Shown: in pieces, positions 24,921 through 32,458 of the stretch
How positions within the stretch are numbered: position 1 is the stretch's first letter
Layout of the letters: every line of letters begins with the position of its first letter
DNA from: Gammaproteobacteria bacterium
GTDB taxonomy: Bacteria > Pseudomonadota > Gammaproteobacteria > Steroidobacterales > GCA-2729495
NCBI GenBank assembly: GCA_019454675.1
Contig: JACFNV010000004.1
Span: 23,309 to 56,696 of the forward strand
Direction of reading: 5' to 3'
DNA length: 33,388 nt
Program-made: the position numbers and the translations under genes
Notes under the pieces: generated by a model
What the model was told of the DNA's origin: nothing
What the model saw: only the letters and a program-made list of their open reading frames with translations
The model's database searches: none

Positions 24921-24950
24921 TTGCTGGGCTGCTTGTCCGGCACTTAAACT
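24921..24950 (+). promoter_or_regulatory. Candidate promoter of tRNA-Gly
   Basis: TTGCTG (24921-24926), an 18-bp spacer and TAAACT (24945-24950) place a start about 4 bases before the tRNA gene. Match and spacing are moderate. Confidence 0.4.
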
Positions 24951-24960
24951 TCACGCCTCC

Positions 24961-25034
24961 GCGGGTGTAGTTCAATGGTAGAACCGTAGCTTCCCAAGCT
25001 ACTGACGTGGGTTCGATTCCCATCACCCGCTCCA
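24961..25034 (+). tRNA. tRNA-Gly (anticodon CCC)
   Basis: A full cloverleaf can be drawn. The acceptor stem is GCGGGTG/CACCCGC, the D-arm contains GTTCAATGGTAGAAC, and the anticodon stem GTAGC/GCTAC holds loop TTCCCAA with anticodon CCC at 24993-24995. The T-arm is GTGGGTTCGATTCCCAT, followed by encoded discriminator T and CCA. It closely resembles E. coli glyU and reads GGG codons. Confidence 0.97.
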
Positions 25035-25081
25035 GTTTCTCATGAGCCCCCGGTCGGTGGGGTTCTTCGCATATCCAACGG

Positions 25082-26470
25082 ATGACAGCCATGGATGACA
25101 AGCAGCGCAACAAGGTTCTCCTTCTTCTTTTCCTCGGCGTGCTGGTGGCGGCGCTCGACATCGCCATCGTCGGCCCGGCACTGCCCGCCATCCAGGCAGA
25201 GTTCGGCGCCAATACCCGCTCCATGGCGTGGATCTTCAACATCTACGTGCTGTTCCTGCTGGTCGGCACGCCGCTGATGGGCAAGCTCTCCGACCGCTAC
25301 GGCCGGCGTGCGATCTACATCCTCGACCTCGCGTTGTTCGCCGCGGGCTCGGTGGTGGTGGCGATGTCCACCAGCATGACCATGATGCTCGTCGGCCGCG
25401 CCATCCAGGCCATCGGCGCCGGCGGCATCTTCCCCGTCGCCGCCGCGGTGGTCGGCGACACCTTCCCGCCCGAGAAGCGCGGTGGCGCGCTCGGCCTGCT
25501 CGGTGCGGTGTTCGGCATCGCCTTCCTCATCGGCCCGCCGCTGGCCGGTGTCGTCCTCAAGGTGGCCAACTGGCATTGGCTGTTCCTCATCAATATCCCG
25601 ATTGCCTTCCTGCTGGCACTGGCGGCGATGCGCATGCTGCCGACCGCCAGGCATGCCGAGTCCAAGCCCTTCGACCTCGCCGGCACCGTGCTGCTGTCGG
25701 TGCTGCTGGCCGCGCTGGTCTACGGCCTGACCAGCATCGACCAGACGCAGCCCGTGCTCGGCCTGCTGAACCCCATGGTCGGCGGGCCGATCGTGCTGGC
25801 GCTGGTGCTGTTCCCGCTGTTCTGGAGCGTGGAAAAGAAGGCCGCCGACCCGGTGGTGGAGCCCGATCTGTTCAAGTCGCGGCAGATGGTCGTCGCCAGC
25901 CTGCTTGCGCTCGCCACCGGCACGGCGGAGAGCAGCAGCGTGTTCCTGCCCTCGCTGGCGGTGATCGGCCTCGACATGACCTACCCGCAGGCGAGCTTCT
26001 TCATGCTGTGGACGGTGGCGGCGCTGATCGTCGGTTCGCCGCTCGCCGGGCGCATGCTCGATCGCATCGGCTCGAAGGTGATCGTGCAGGCGGGCCTCGC
26101 GCTGACCGCCATCGGCTTCTTCTTCTTTGCCCTGGCGGCCACCAGCAAGCCGATGTTCATCGCCGGCCAGCTCATCTCCGGCCTCGGCCTGGCGGCACTG
26201 CTGGGCGCACCGCTGCGCTACATCGTGCTGCAGGAAGCCGGCGAGGCCAACCGCGCCGCGGCGCAGGGTCTGCTGGTGGTGATGCTCTCCATCGGCCAGC
26301 TGGTCGGTGCAGCGCTGGTGGGTGCGGTGGCCACCTCGCGCGGTACCGGCACGGCGGCCGGGCTCGAGGCGGGCTTCGTCGTCATCGCAACGATCATGCT
26401 GCTGGCCACCCCGCTGGCTTCCGCGCTCAAGGGTCGCGCCGCGGAGCGCGCCACGGCCGCCGCCGGCTGA
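25082..26470 (+). CDS. MFS drug-type exporter (DHA2/EmrB-QacA-like)
   Basis: The 462-aa membrane protein is a major facilitator. The first helix carries FLGVLVAALDIAIVGPALPAI (DHA2-type D-I-A-I-V-x-x-A-L-P motif). Motif A is GKLSDRYGRRAIY, motif B has VGRAIQAIGAGGIFP, and motif C-like LIGPPLAGVV is in helix 5, typical of proton-driven exporters. About 14 hydrophobic segments can be counted. The substrate cannot be predicted. The start could be the ATG at 25082 or at 25091, the only difference being MTA. It follows tRNA-Gly by 47 bp and has no cognate regulator beside it. Confidence 0.88.
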   Translation: MTAMDDKQRNKVLLLLFLGVLVAALDIAIVGPALPAIQAEFGANTRSMAWIFNIYVLFLLVGTPLMGKLSDRYGRRAIYILDLALFAAGSVVVAMSTSMTMMLVGRAIQAIGAGGIFPVAAAVVGDTFPPEKRGGALGLLGAVFGIAFLIGPPLAGVVLKVANWHWLFLINIPIAFLLALAAMRMLPTARHAESKPFDLAGTVLLSVLLAALVYGLTSIDQTQPVLGLLNPMVGGPIVLALVLFPLFWSVEKKAADPVVEPDLFKSRQMVVASLLALATGTAESSSVFLPSLAVIGLDMTYPQASFFMLWTVAALIVGSPLAGRMLDRIGSKVIVQAGLALTAIGFFFFALAATSKPMFIAGQLISGLGLAALLGAPLRYIVLQEAGEANRAAAQGLLVVMLSIGQLVGAALVGAVATSRGTGTAAGLEAGFVVIATIMLLATPLASALKGRAAERATAAAG

Positions 26471-26507
26471 ACAGCCGTGGACATGCCGGCTGAAGGGCAT
26501 GCCGATG

Positions 26508-26534
26508 CCCCGTCTGCCAGCCCGGCAGGCGGGG
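26508..26534 (+). repeat. GC-rich hairpin upstream of crcB
   Basis: CCCCGTCTGCC pairs with GGCAGGCGGGG (one T-G wobble) around a 5-base loop, 26 bp upstream of crcB. There is no T tract, so it is not a convincing terminator. It may influence crcB translation. Confidence 0.45.
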
Positions 26535-26560
26535 TGCGCCGCCCCACCGGCTGAGCAGCA

Positions 26561-26944
26561 ATGCAGCAGCTCCTGCTGGTGGCACTGGGTGGCGCGCTGG
26601 GATCGGCGGCGCGCTTCCTCGCCAGCGGCGCCGCATACCGCCTGCTCCCGGGGCTGGCCTTTCCCGTCGGCACGCTGCTGGTCAACGTCAGCGGCGCCCT
26701 GCTGATCGGCCTGCTCGGCGGCCTGGCCGAGGGCAGGCAGTTCCTCGTGCCCGAGCTGCGGCTGTTCCTGTTCACCGGCCTGCTCGGCGGCTACACGACC
26801 TTTTCCGCCTTCGCCTTCGAGTCGCTCGGCCTCGGGCTCGATGGCGCCTGGCTGCGCTTCGTGCTGAACGTGGCCGCGCAGGTGGTGCTCGGGCTGGGCG
26901 CAGCCTGGGCGGGCTACGCCCTCGGCCGCGCCTTCGGCGGCTGA
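26561..26944 (+). CDS. crcB: Fluoride channel CrcB/FluC
   Basis: Fluc channels are dual-topology dimers that let fluoride leave the cytoplasm. The 127-aa protein has four membrane helices and the family signatures GGALGSAARF, GTLLVNVSGALLIG and the pore segment GLLGGYTTFSAFAFE (the phenylalanines line the fluoride path). A single complete gene suggests a homodimeric channel. It follows the MFS gene by 90 bp. I could not confirm a fluoride riboswitch upstream. Confidence 0.95.
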   Translation: MQQLLLVALGGALGSAARFLASGAAYRLLPGLAFPVGTLLVNVSGALLIGLLGGLAEGRQFLVPELRLFLFTGLLGGYTTFSAFAFESLGLGLDGAWLRFVLNVAAQVVLGLGAAWAGYALGRAFGG

Positions 26945-27006
26945 TCCGGCCGGATACCCCCGATTGATGGCTGGCGCCGCGTCGCCTGCCGCGCTTTGCT
27001 TCGTGC

Positions 27007-27354
27007 ATGAGTCTGCCCGCCGCCACCATCCGCTGGCTTGCCGGCTGGGTCGAGCTGGCCCGCCACGATGCGGTGCCGGGCTACGCGGGGCATTCCCGCC
27101 TTGCCCGCCTGCGGCTCGACCTCGCCGCCCTCGGCATGGCGCTGCTCGCGCCCGGCACCTGGTTTGCCTTGCTGCTGGCCGTGGCGGTGCAGCTTGGTGC
27201 ATTGCTCGTCGTCTGGCAGCTCGACTTCGCCGGCTGGCAGCGCGATGCCTTGCTGTGCCTGCCCGCCGTGCTGGTGGCGCCGTGGGTGGCAGCCGGGCGG
27301 CGCCGGCACCTCGGGCGGTTGCTGGCGCGTCGCGCCGCGGCCCTGGATCGATAG
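27007..27354 (+). CDS. Small predicted membrane protein of unknown function
   Basis: I do not recognise a family. The 115-aa product begins MSLPAATIRWLAGWVELARH and is basic. It has a hydrophobic hairpin at about 40-70 (LAALGMALLAPGTWFALLLAV, then AVQLGALLVVW), a second hydrophobic stretch near 80-93, and an arginine-rich C-terminus (GRRRHLGRLLARRAAALDR) that should stay in the cytoplasm. Codon usage fits the neighbouring genes, supporting a real gene. No strong ribosome-binding site precedes the ATG. Confidence 0.6.
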   Translation: MSLPAATIRWLAGWVELARHDAVPGYAGHSRLARLRLDLAALGMALLAPGTWFALLLAVAVQLGALLVVWQLDFAGWQRDALLCLPAVLVAPWVAAGRRRHLGRLLARRAAALDR

Positions 27355-27409
27355 TCTTCGCCAGCCGCAGGCGCATCTCCCGCGCCTGCCGGCCACGCTG
27401 GCGCGCAAC

Positions 27410-27438
27410 TTGGCCGCCACTGGCGGCGGTGGTGTAAT
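27410..27438 (+). promoter_or_regulatory. Candidate promoter of asmA-mutY
   Basis: TTGGCC (27410-27415), a 17-bp spacer and TGTAAT (27433-27438) form a reasonable sigma-70 promoter. The predicted start falls on or beside the A of the asmA ATG (27445), which would give a leaderless message. GGCAGG just before the ATG could instead serve as a ribosome-binding site for a longer transcript. Confidence 0.42.
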
Positions 27439-27444
27439 GGCAGG

Positions 27445-29889
27445 ATGAATCGTGCGCTGAAGATCGTCCTCGGCCTGCTGGCCGCGGTGCTGGCCCTGGT
27501 CGTGGGCCTTGCGGTGGCGGTGGCCTTGCTGTTCGACACCGAGGAATTCAAGCCGCTGCTGGTGCAGTCGGTGGAGAAGGCCACCGGGCGCGAGTTCAGG
27601 CTCGATGGCGAGCTCGGGCTCGGCTTCTTCCCCTGCTGCAGCGTGCGCCTCGGCCATGCCGCGCTGGGCAACCCGCCGGGCTTCGCCGGGGAGGGCTTTG
27701 CCAGCGTGGAGAAGGCCGATCTCAGCATCCGCATCTGGCCGCTGCTCAGCCAGCGGCGCGTGGAGATCGGCGTGGTGCGCCTCGATGGCCTCGATGCCAG
27801 CCTCAGGGTGGGCAAGGATGGCCGTGCCAACTGGGACTTCGAAGACGAGGGCAAGCCATCCGGCCAGGATGGGCCCGCGGATGCATCCGCGCCGGCCGGC
27901 ATGGATGACTTCCACATCAGCGGCCTGCGCATCCGCAATGGCCGCGTGTCCTATGTCGATGAGCAGGCCGCCTCGAGCTGGCTGGCCGAGGAGCTCGATC
28001 TCGAGACCGGTGCGCTCGCCCCGGGCGAGCCCTTCGATCTGCGCCTGTCCACCCGCCTCGCCGATGGTGCCGGCAGCCTGACGGGCCAGCTTGCGCTGCG
28101 TGCCAGCGCGGTGCTGGATACCGATGCCCCGCAACTGCTGCTGCAGCGCCCGGCGCTGGATTTCGACTTCTCCGGCAGCGCGATACCGGCCAGATCGCTC
28201 AAGGGCGAGGTCGGCGCCACCGAGGCCGGTCTTACCGGCGGCAAGGCCGCGGCCCTGCGCTTCAGCGGGCTCGAGGGCACGCTCAGGGCCCAGGGCTTAA
28301 GCTCCCCGGCTGGCGACCTCAGCGCCAGCTTCAGCGCTGCCGAGGGCAGCCTCGGCCTGGCTGCCGATGGCCGGCTGCGCCTGCCCGCGCTGCAGGCGGG
28401 GCTGGAGATCAAGGGCCGGGATATTCCCGGCGGCAGCCTGCTCGCCAAGGCCTCGCTGAAGGATCTCAGCGCCGACCTCGATGCCATGACCGGCACGGTG
28501 GGCGGCTTCGACATGCAGCTCAGCGGGCTCGATGCCCGCCTCCTGCTCAAGGGCAGCGGGAAGCTGGGCGAGAAGGGCAGCGACCTGGGCGGCAGCCTCG
28601 AGCTCGAGCCGGTCTCGCCGCGCAAGCTGCTGGCGGCGCTGGGCGAGGAGGTGCCGCGCACCGCCGATCCGCAGGCGCTGACGCGCCTTGCCGGCACCGC
28701 GGGCTGGAAGCTCGGCAAGGATGCGCTGGATCTCTCGAAGCTTGACTTCCGCCTCGATGACACCCGCATCGCGGGCAGCCTCGGCATCCGCGGCTTCGAC
28801 AAGCCGCTGACCCGCTTCGACCTGCAGTTCGACCAGCTGGATGCGGACCGCTACCTCGAACCCGATGCGCAGAAGGCCGCCGGCAGCGGCAAGGCGCAGG
28901 CTGCTGCAGGGGATGACGACATCCCCGTGGAGACGCTGCGCGGGCTGCGCCTCGACGGGCGCCTGGCCATCGGCAAGTTGCAGGTGGCCGGCACGCGGCT
29001 CGATGAGCTGCAGGCCACGGTGCGCGCCGATGGCGGGCGCCTGCGGCTCGACCCGCTCAGCGCCCGGCTCTACGGCGGAAGCTACCGCGGCAGCATCGGC
29101 ATCGATGCCAGCGGCCCGCAGGCGCGCATCGCGCTCGACCAGCAGCTCGATGCGCTGCAGGTGGGCGCGGCGCTGGCGGACCTCTACCAGAGCGACAATC
29201 TCAGCGGTGCGCTCAGCGGGCGGGTCAGCGCCAGCGGCAGCGGCAACAGCAAGCAGGCCATCCTCGCCAGCCTTGGTGGCGAGGTGGCGCTGTCGCTGGC
29301 CGATGGCATCTACCAGGGCACCGATCTCTGGTACGAGATCAGCAGCGCCCGCGCCCGCCTCAAGCGCGAGGAGCCGCCGCCCCGCCCCGCGCAGCCGCAG
29401 ACGCCGCTCAACGCGCTGGAGCTGGCCGGCACGCTCGACAAGGGCGTGCTCCGCAGCCGCAAGCTGCTGGCCGAGATCCCGCATATCCGCCTCACCGGCA
29501 GCGGCGAGCTCAGCCTGGTGGCAAACAGCATGGACTATGCGCTGCAGGCGCAGGTCTTCGAGGCGCCGGTGCTGGCCGATGGCCGCGAGCTGAAGGACCT
29601 CAAGGGGCTCAGCATCCCGCTGCGGGTGCAGGGCGCGCTGGACGAGCCCGACGTCAGCGTCGATCTCAAGCAGCTGGCCGGCGAGGTGGCAACGCAGAAG
29701 CTCAAGGACCGGCTGCTCAAGAAGCTGGGCGGCGATGACGAGGAACCGGCCGCGGCCACGGAGGCTGGCGAGGCAGCCGCCGTGCAGCCGGCCGAGGGTG
29801 GCGAGCCCGCGGCGGTGCAACCCGAGAAGCCCGAGAAACCGCGCGACATCCTCAAGCGCGGCCTGCGCGATCTGCTCAAGCAGCCCTAG
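27445..29889 (+). CDS. asmA: AsmA-family outer-membrane homeostasis protein
   Basis: AsmA-like proteins are inner-membrane-anchored periplasmic beta-groove proteins linked to phospholipid transport to, and assembly of, the outer membrane. The 814-aa protein has an N-terminal anchor (about 6-30: VLGLLAAVLALVVGLAVAVALLF) and the family start EEFKPLLVQSVEKATGREFRLDGELGL. Repeated strand motifs of the RLDGLDASLRVGKDGRANWDF type follow, with a long middle of alternating L-D-G segments. The C-terminal AsmA domain contains GGSYRGSIGIDASG, ADLYQSDNLSGALSGRVSASG and DGIYQGTDLWYEI. The C-terminus is charged (DILKRGLRDLLKQ). It overlaps mutY by one base, so the two are cotranscribed. A possible leaderless promoter lies at its start. 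Confidence 0.93.
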   Translation: MNRALKIVLGLLAAVLALVVGLAVAVALLFDTEEFKPLLVQSVEKATGREFRLDGELGLGFFPCCSVRLGHAALGNPPGFAGEGFASVEKADLSIRIWPLLSQRRVEIGVVRLDGLDASLRVGKDGRANWDFEDEGKPSGQDGPADASAPAGMDDFHISGLRIRNGRVSYVDEQAASSWLAEELDLETGALAPGEPFDLRLSTRLADGAGSLTGQLALRASAVLDTDAPQLLLQRPALDFDFSGSAIPARSLKGEVGATEAGLTGGKAAALRFSGLEGTLRAQGLSSPAGDLSASFSAAEGSLGLAADGRLRLPALQAGLEIKGRDIPGGSLLAKASLKDLSADLDAMTGTVGGFDMQLSGLDARLLLKGSGKLGEKGSDLGGSLELEPVSPRKLLAALGEEVPRTADPQALTRLAGTAGWKLGKDALDLSKLDFRLDDTRIAGSLGIRGFDKPLTRFDLQFDQLDADRYLEPDAQKAAGSGKAQAAAGDDDIPVETLRGLRLDGRLAIGKLQVAGTRLDELQATVRADGGRLRLDPLSARLYGGSYRGSIGIDASGPQARIALDQQLDALQVGAALADLYQSDNLSGALSGRVSASGSGNSKQAILASLGGEVALSLADGIYQGTDLWYEISSARARLKREEPPPRPAQPQTPLNALELAGTLDKGVLRSRKLLAEIPHIRLTGSGELSLVANSMDYALQAQVFEAPVLADGRELKDLKGLSIPLRVQGALDEPDVSVDLKQLAGEVATQKLKDRLLKKLGGDDEEPAAATEAGEAAAVQPAEGGEPAAVQPEKPEKPRDILKRGLRDLLKQP

Positions 29890-30974
29890 TGGCCCGCCGG
29901 CACGCCGGGGAGGGCGACCCGGACATCGCTCCCGCCCTGCTGGCCTGGTGGGACGTGCACGGGCGCAAGGACCTGCCCTGGCAGCAGGAGCCCACGCCCT
30001 ACCGCGTGTGGGTTTCCGAGGTGATGCTGCAGCAGACGCAGGTGGCCACCGTGCTGCGCTACTACGGGCGCTTCATGGCCGCCTTCCCCACCGTGCTGGC
30101 GCTGGCGGAGGCCACCGAGGATGCCGTGCTCCACGCCTGGTCGGGGCTTGGCTATTACCGGCGTGCACGCCACCTGCAGCTGGCTGCGCGCCAGGTGCGC
30201 GACGAGCACGGCGGCATCCTGCCCGCCACGCTCGAGGGCCTGATGTCGTTGCCCGGCATCGGCCGCTCCACCGCCGGCGCCATCCTCGCGCTGGCGCATG
30301 GCGAGCGCCATCCCATCCTCGACGGCAACGTGAAGCGGGTGCTTACCCGCCTGCACCGCATCGAGGAGCCGCCCGCCGGCGCCGCGGTGCTGGCAAGGCT
30401 CTGGCAGCTGGCCGACAAGCACACCCCTGCCGTGCGCACCGCCGCCTACACGCAGGCCATCATGGATCTCGGCGCCACCGTCTGCACCCGGCACCAGCCG
30501 GCCTGCACGCGCTGCCCGCTGCAGGCCATGTGCCTGGCCTCCCGTGCCGGCGTGGCAGGGCAGCTGCCGGCCCGGCGCCCCGCGCGCCCGCGCCCGCTGC
30601 GTGCCTGCGCGGTGCTGCTGCTGCGGGTGGGCGAGGCGCAGGTGCTGCTGGAAAAGCGCCCCGCCGGCGGGCTGTGGGGCGGGCTGTGGGGCCTGCCCGA
30701 GCTCGACGCCGTGGACGAGGCCGCGGCCTGGTGCGAGCGCGAGCTGGGGGGCGCGCCGCTGGGGATGGTGGTGCACCCGGTGCTGCGCCACGGCTTCACC
30801 CACTTCGAGCTCGACATGACCCCGGTGGAGCTGCGCCTGCCCGCCCCGGCCAGGCTGCGCGACGACGGGCGCTGGCTCGCCTACGACCTGCGGGCCCCCG
30901 CGCGCATCGGCCTCGCCGCCCCCGTGGCACGGCTGCTCGACGCGCTGCGCGAGGGCATTCCCGGCACCCGGTGA
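29889..30974 (+). CDS. mutY: Adenine DNA glycosylase MutY
   Basis: MutY removes adenine mispaired with 8-oxoguanine. The 361-aa protein has catalytic E44 (WVSEVMLQQTQV), helix-hairpin-helix LPGIGRSTAGAI, catalytic D145 (ILDGNVKRVL), a complete [4Fe-4S] loop C199-x6-C206-x2-C209-x5-C215, and a C-terminal NUDIX-like 8-oxoG-recognition domain (about 235-345). The start is a GTG whose first base is the last base of the asmA stop codon (TAGTG), indicating coupling. It complements MutM earlier in the window. The YggX-type gene often found after mutY is not present; tRNA-Phe follows. Confidence 0.97.
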   Translation: MARRHAGEGDPDIAPALLAWWDVHGRKDLPWQQEPTPYRVWVSEVMLQQTQVATVLRYYGRFMAAFPTVLALAEATEDAVLHAWSGLGYYRRARHLQLAARQVRDEHGGILPATLEGLMSLPGIGRSTAGAILALAHGERHPILDGNVKRVLTRLHRIEEPPAGAAVLARLWQLADKHTPAVRTAAYTQAIMDLGATVCTRHQPACTRCPLQAMCLASRAGVAGQLPARRPARPRPLRACAVLLLRVGEAQVLLEKRPAGGLWGGLWGLPELDAVDEAAAWCERELGGAPLGMVVHPVLRHGFTHFELDMTPVELRLPAPARLRDDGRWLAYDLRAPARIGLAAPVARLLDALREGIPGTR

Positions 30975-30994
30975 GAGAATCCGCCCCCCTTGCC

Positions 30995-31024
30995 TTGACG
31001 CGGCTCGGCAAGCCCGGCTTAAAT
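30995..31024 (+). promoter_or_regulatory. Promoter of tRNA-Phe
   Basis: TTGACG (30995-31000), an 18-bp spacer and TTAAAT (31019-31024) followed by a GC-rich stretch lie about 70 bp before the tRNA. This is a near-consensus -35 with a fair -10. Confidence 0.55.
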
Positions 31025-31095
31025 ACCGCTCCCCGTGCGGCCCTGCCGCCCGGCGCCCTTCGCGGCCGCAGCACCCGCTGCAACGGACCCCGGAT

Positions 31096-31171
<76 letters not shown>

Positions 31172-31176
31172 TCATT

Positions 31177-31208
31177 CGAAAAGCCAATTGTCATCGGCCG
31201 ATTTTTCG
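31177..31208 (+). terminator. Weak terminator-like structure after tRNA-Phe
   Basis: CGAAAAGCC and a later GGCCGATTTTTCG can form an imperfect hairpin with a run of five Ts. The pairing is interrupted, so this is only a candidate. Confidence 0.3.
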
Positions 31209-31311
31209 TCCGTGCCCTGGTGGGTGACGCCCGGTTCCCGACAAGCTGATAGATTCCTTCCTGCGCATCGCGCGCGAAGGCATTACATTCAAGCAAACTT
31301 CCTTAGGCACC

Positions 31312-31317
31312 GGAGGT
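31312..31317 (+). promoter_or_regulatory. Ribosome-binding site of the antitoxin gene
   Basis: GGAGGT stands 7 bases before the ATG at 31325, an optimal site that fixes the start of the short antitoxin gene. Confidence 0.75.
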
Positions 31318-31324
31318 GTGAATC

Positions 31325-31531
31325 ATGCGCAGCAGAGACCTGTTGGCATCCGCCCTGAAACTTGAACCTGCCGAGCGCTTCGCCCTGGTGGATGAAATCC
31401 TGCAGAGCCTGGACAACCCGGATCCGCACATCGACCACCTGTGGATCGAGGAAGCCCAGCGCCGCCTGGATGCGTTCCGCCACGGCGATGCCAAGGCAAT
31501 CGCGGCCGAGGATGTGGTCGGGGACTTTTAG
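31325..31531 (+). CDS. Addiction-module antitoxin (unstable-antitoxin family, PF09720 type)
   Basis: The 68-aa protein reads MRSRDLLASALKLEPAERFA, then LVDEILQSLD, HLWIEEAQRRLDAFRHGDAKA and IAAEDVVGDF. This is the usual pattern of the putative addiction-module antitoxins found next to RelE/ParE toxins: helical LLxxALxLxxxER, W-x-x-EA-x-RR, a G-x-x-x-A-I-x-A-E-x-V end. The following toxin gene starts on the last base of its stop codon. It lies 153 bp after tRNA-Phe. Confidence 0.88.
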   Translation: MRSRDLLASALKLEPAERFALVDEILQSLDNPDPHIDHLWIEEAQRRLDAFRHGDAKAIAAEDVVGDF

Positions 31532-31827
31532 TGCGCATCCTGTTCTCGCCCGAGGCGCGGGCGGAGTTCGACGATGCCGAGCGCTACTATGAACAGCAGG
31601 TGTCCGGGTTGGGCAAGCGTTTTCGTGGCGAGATTCGGGCTGCGCTGAAGCGTCTGCGGTATTGGCCCACGGCAGCACCGGTCGAGCGGGGAGAAGTGCG
31701 GCGATTATTGCTTAGCCGCTTCCCCTACAAATTGCTGTACGCAGTCGAGACGGATTGCATCTACATCATGGCCGTAGCCCACCAGCACCGGGCGCCGTGT
31801 TACTGGGTTGGGCGTGATACGCGATGA
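31531..31827 (+). CDS. RelE/ParE-family toxin
   Basis: The 98-aa protein begins VRILFSPEARAEFDDAERYY, followed by GKRFRGEIRAALKRLRYWP, RRLLLSRFPYKLLYAVETD and IYIMAVAHQHRAPCYW. This is the ParE/RelE-type fold with the conserved R-x-x-L-L-x-R-F-P-Y-x-L-x-Y core and A-V-A-H-x-x-R-x-P-x-Y-W end. ParE members poison gyrase and RelE members cut mRNA; the sequence alone does not decide. The start is GTG in TAGTG, one base overlapping the antitoxin stop. The pair is complete and appears functional, unlike the decayed transposase that follows. Confidence 0.88.
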   Translation: MRILFSPEARAEFDDAERYYEQQVSGLGKRFRGEIRAALKRLRYWPTAAPVERGEVRRLLLSRFPYKLLYAVETDCIYIMAVAHQHRAPCYWVGRDTR

Positions 31828-31881
31828 ATATCTGGCCGATGCAGGAAACGCCGGGGGCTCCCATATCAGGCGTTTCTTCGG

Positions 31882-32233
31882 CTTGACCTGCAGGATCGGC
31901 TGAACGACGAGCGCACGTTCCGTGCTGTTTAATGTGACCGACGACTTCAGCCGCTGGGGATAGGGCGTCGAGGAAGCTCGCTGTCCTCTGAGCGGATGAT
32001 CCGCAGTCTGGAGCAGATTAGCGCCTGCGCGGGCAGCCTGCGTTCTACGTTGTGATAACAGCCCCGAATACGTCAGTGAGGCGTGACAAGCTGGGGCCAG
32101 AAAGCGCGGCAGCCGGGTCGAATATATCTAGCTGAGCAAGCCGCAGCAAAATATCTGTGTGTAACGGTTCAACCGGACGGCGCGCTACGAGTAGCTGGGC
32201 TAGTACCTGTTCGACCGCCTGATTGAGGTGCAG
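31882..32233 (+). pseudogene. Decayed IS3-family transposase (OrfB, DDE integrase core)
   Basis: Reading the three plus frames in turn recovers pieces of an IS3-type OrfB. They are LDLQDRLNDERTFRAV (31882-31929), then after a 1-base shift NVTDDFSR (31931-31954, first catalytic D), then in another frame LSSERMIRSLEQI (31981-32019), then CDNSPEYVSEA (32051-32083, second catalytic D). Further on come RKRGSRVEYI, SKPQQN, RFNRTARYE and YLFDRLIEVQ (to 32233). In-frame stops interrupt it at 31961, 32084, 32129, 32162, 32192 and 32201. Q or W codons have become TAG, and the codon expected to encode the catalytic E before RFNRT is TAA. The N-terminal part and OrfA are missing. It cannot make a transposase. 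The nearest match is the IS3/IS407-type group. No terminal repeats or target duplication were found. Confidence 0.85.
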
Positions 32234-32458
32234 TAGCTCAATCTGATTTTGACCTGATGTTGAAGAAAACGCCGCCCTGCCCATAGCCCCGGCAGAGCTG
32301 GTGATCCAGTGTGGGCAGATGACCAAATCCGCCCATCCATTTCATGTCACCAAGTCTGCAGACCAAATGTCCAGTAACTTGGCTGGTGGTGACCATGTGG
32401 GATTACCGGATGTTAGGCACCTCGTGGTTGATTTGTCAGAGCTTGTAGATAGAGCGCA
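32234..32458. other. Non-coding stretch between the IS remnant and the LuxR gene
   Basis: This 225-bp stretch of intermediate GC content carries no open frame with a recognisable product. Minus-strand frames over it are short and lack ribosome-binding sites. It may hold the 3' end of the decayed insertion sequence and the luxR terminator region, but I see no clear hairpin with a T tract. Confidence 0.4.

Noticed and set aside
26471..26560. A fluoride riboswitch upstream of crcB
   Set aside because: The gap contains GGCATGCCGATGCC, a GC hairpin and GGCTGAGCAG, which loosely recall the crcB motif. The conserved GATGG-type 5' element and the pairing order do not fit. A covariance-model search would decide.
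25040..27376. A 778-codon minus-strand open frame opposite the MFS, crcB and small membrane genes
   Set aside because: It spans three well-supported plus-strand genes and consists of low-complexity H, Q, E, A and G runs, typical of antisense frames in GC-rich DNA.
32045..32326. A 93-codon minus-strand frame near the IS remnant
   Set aside because: It is antisense to the decayed transposase, whose protein similarity is on the plus strand, and it has no ribosome-binding site.
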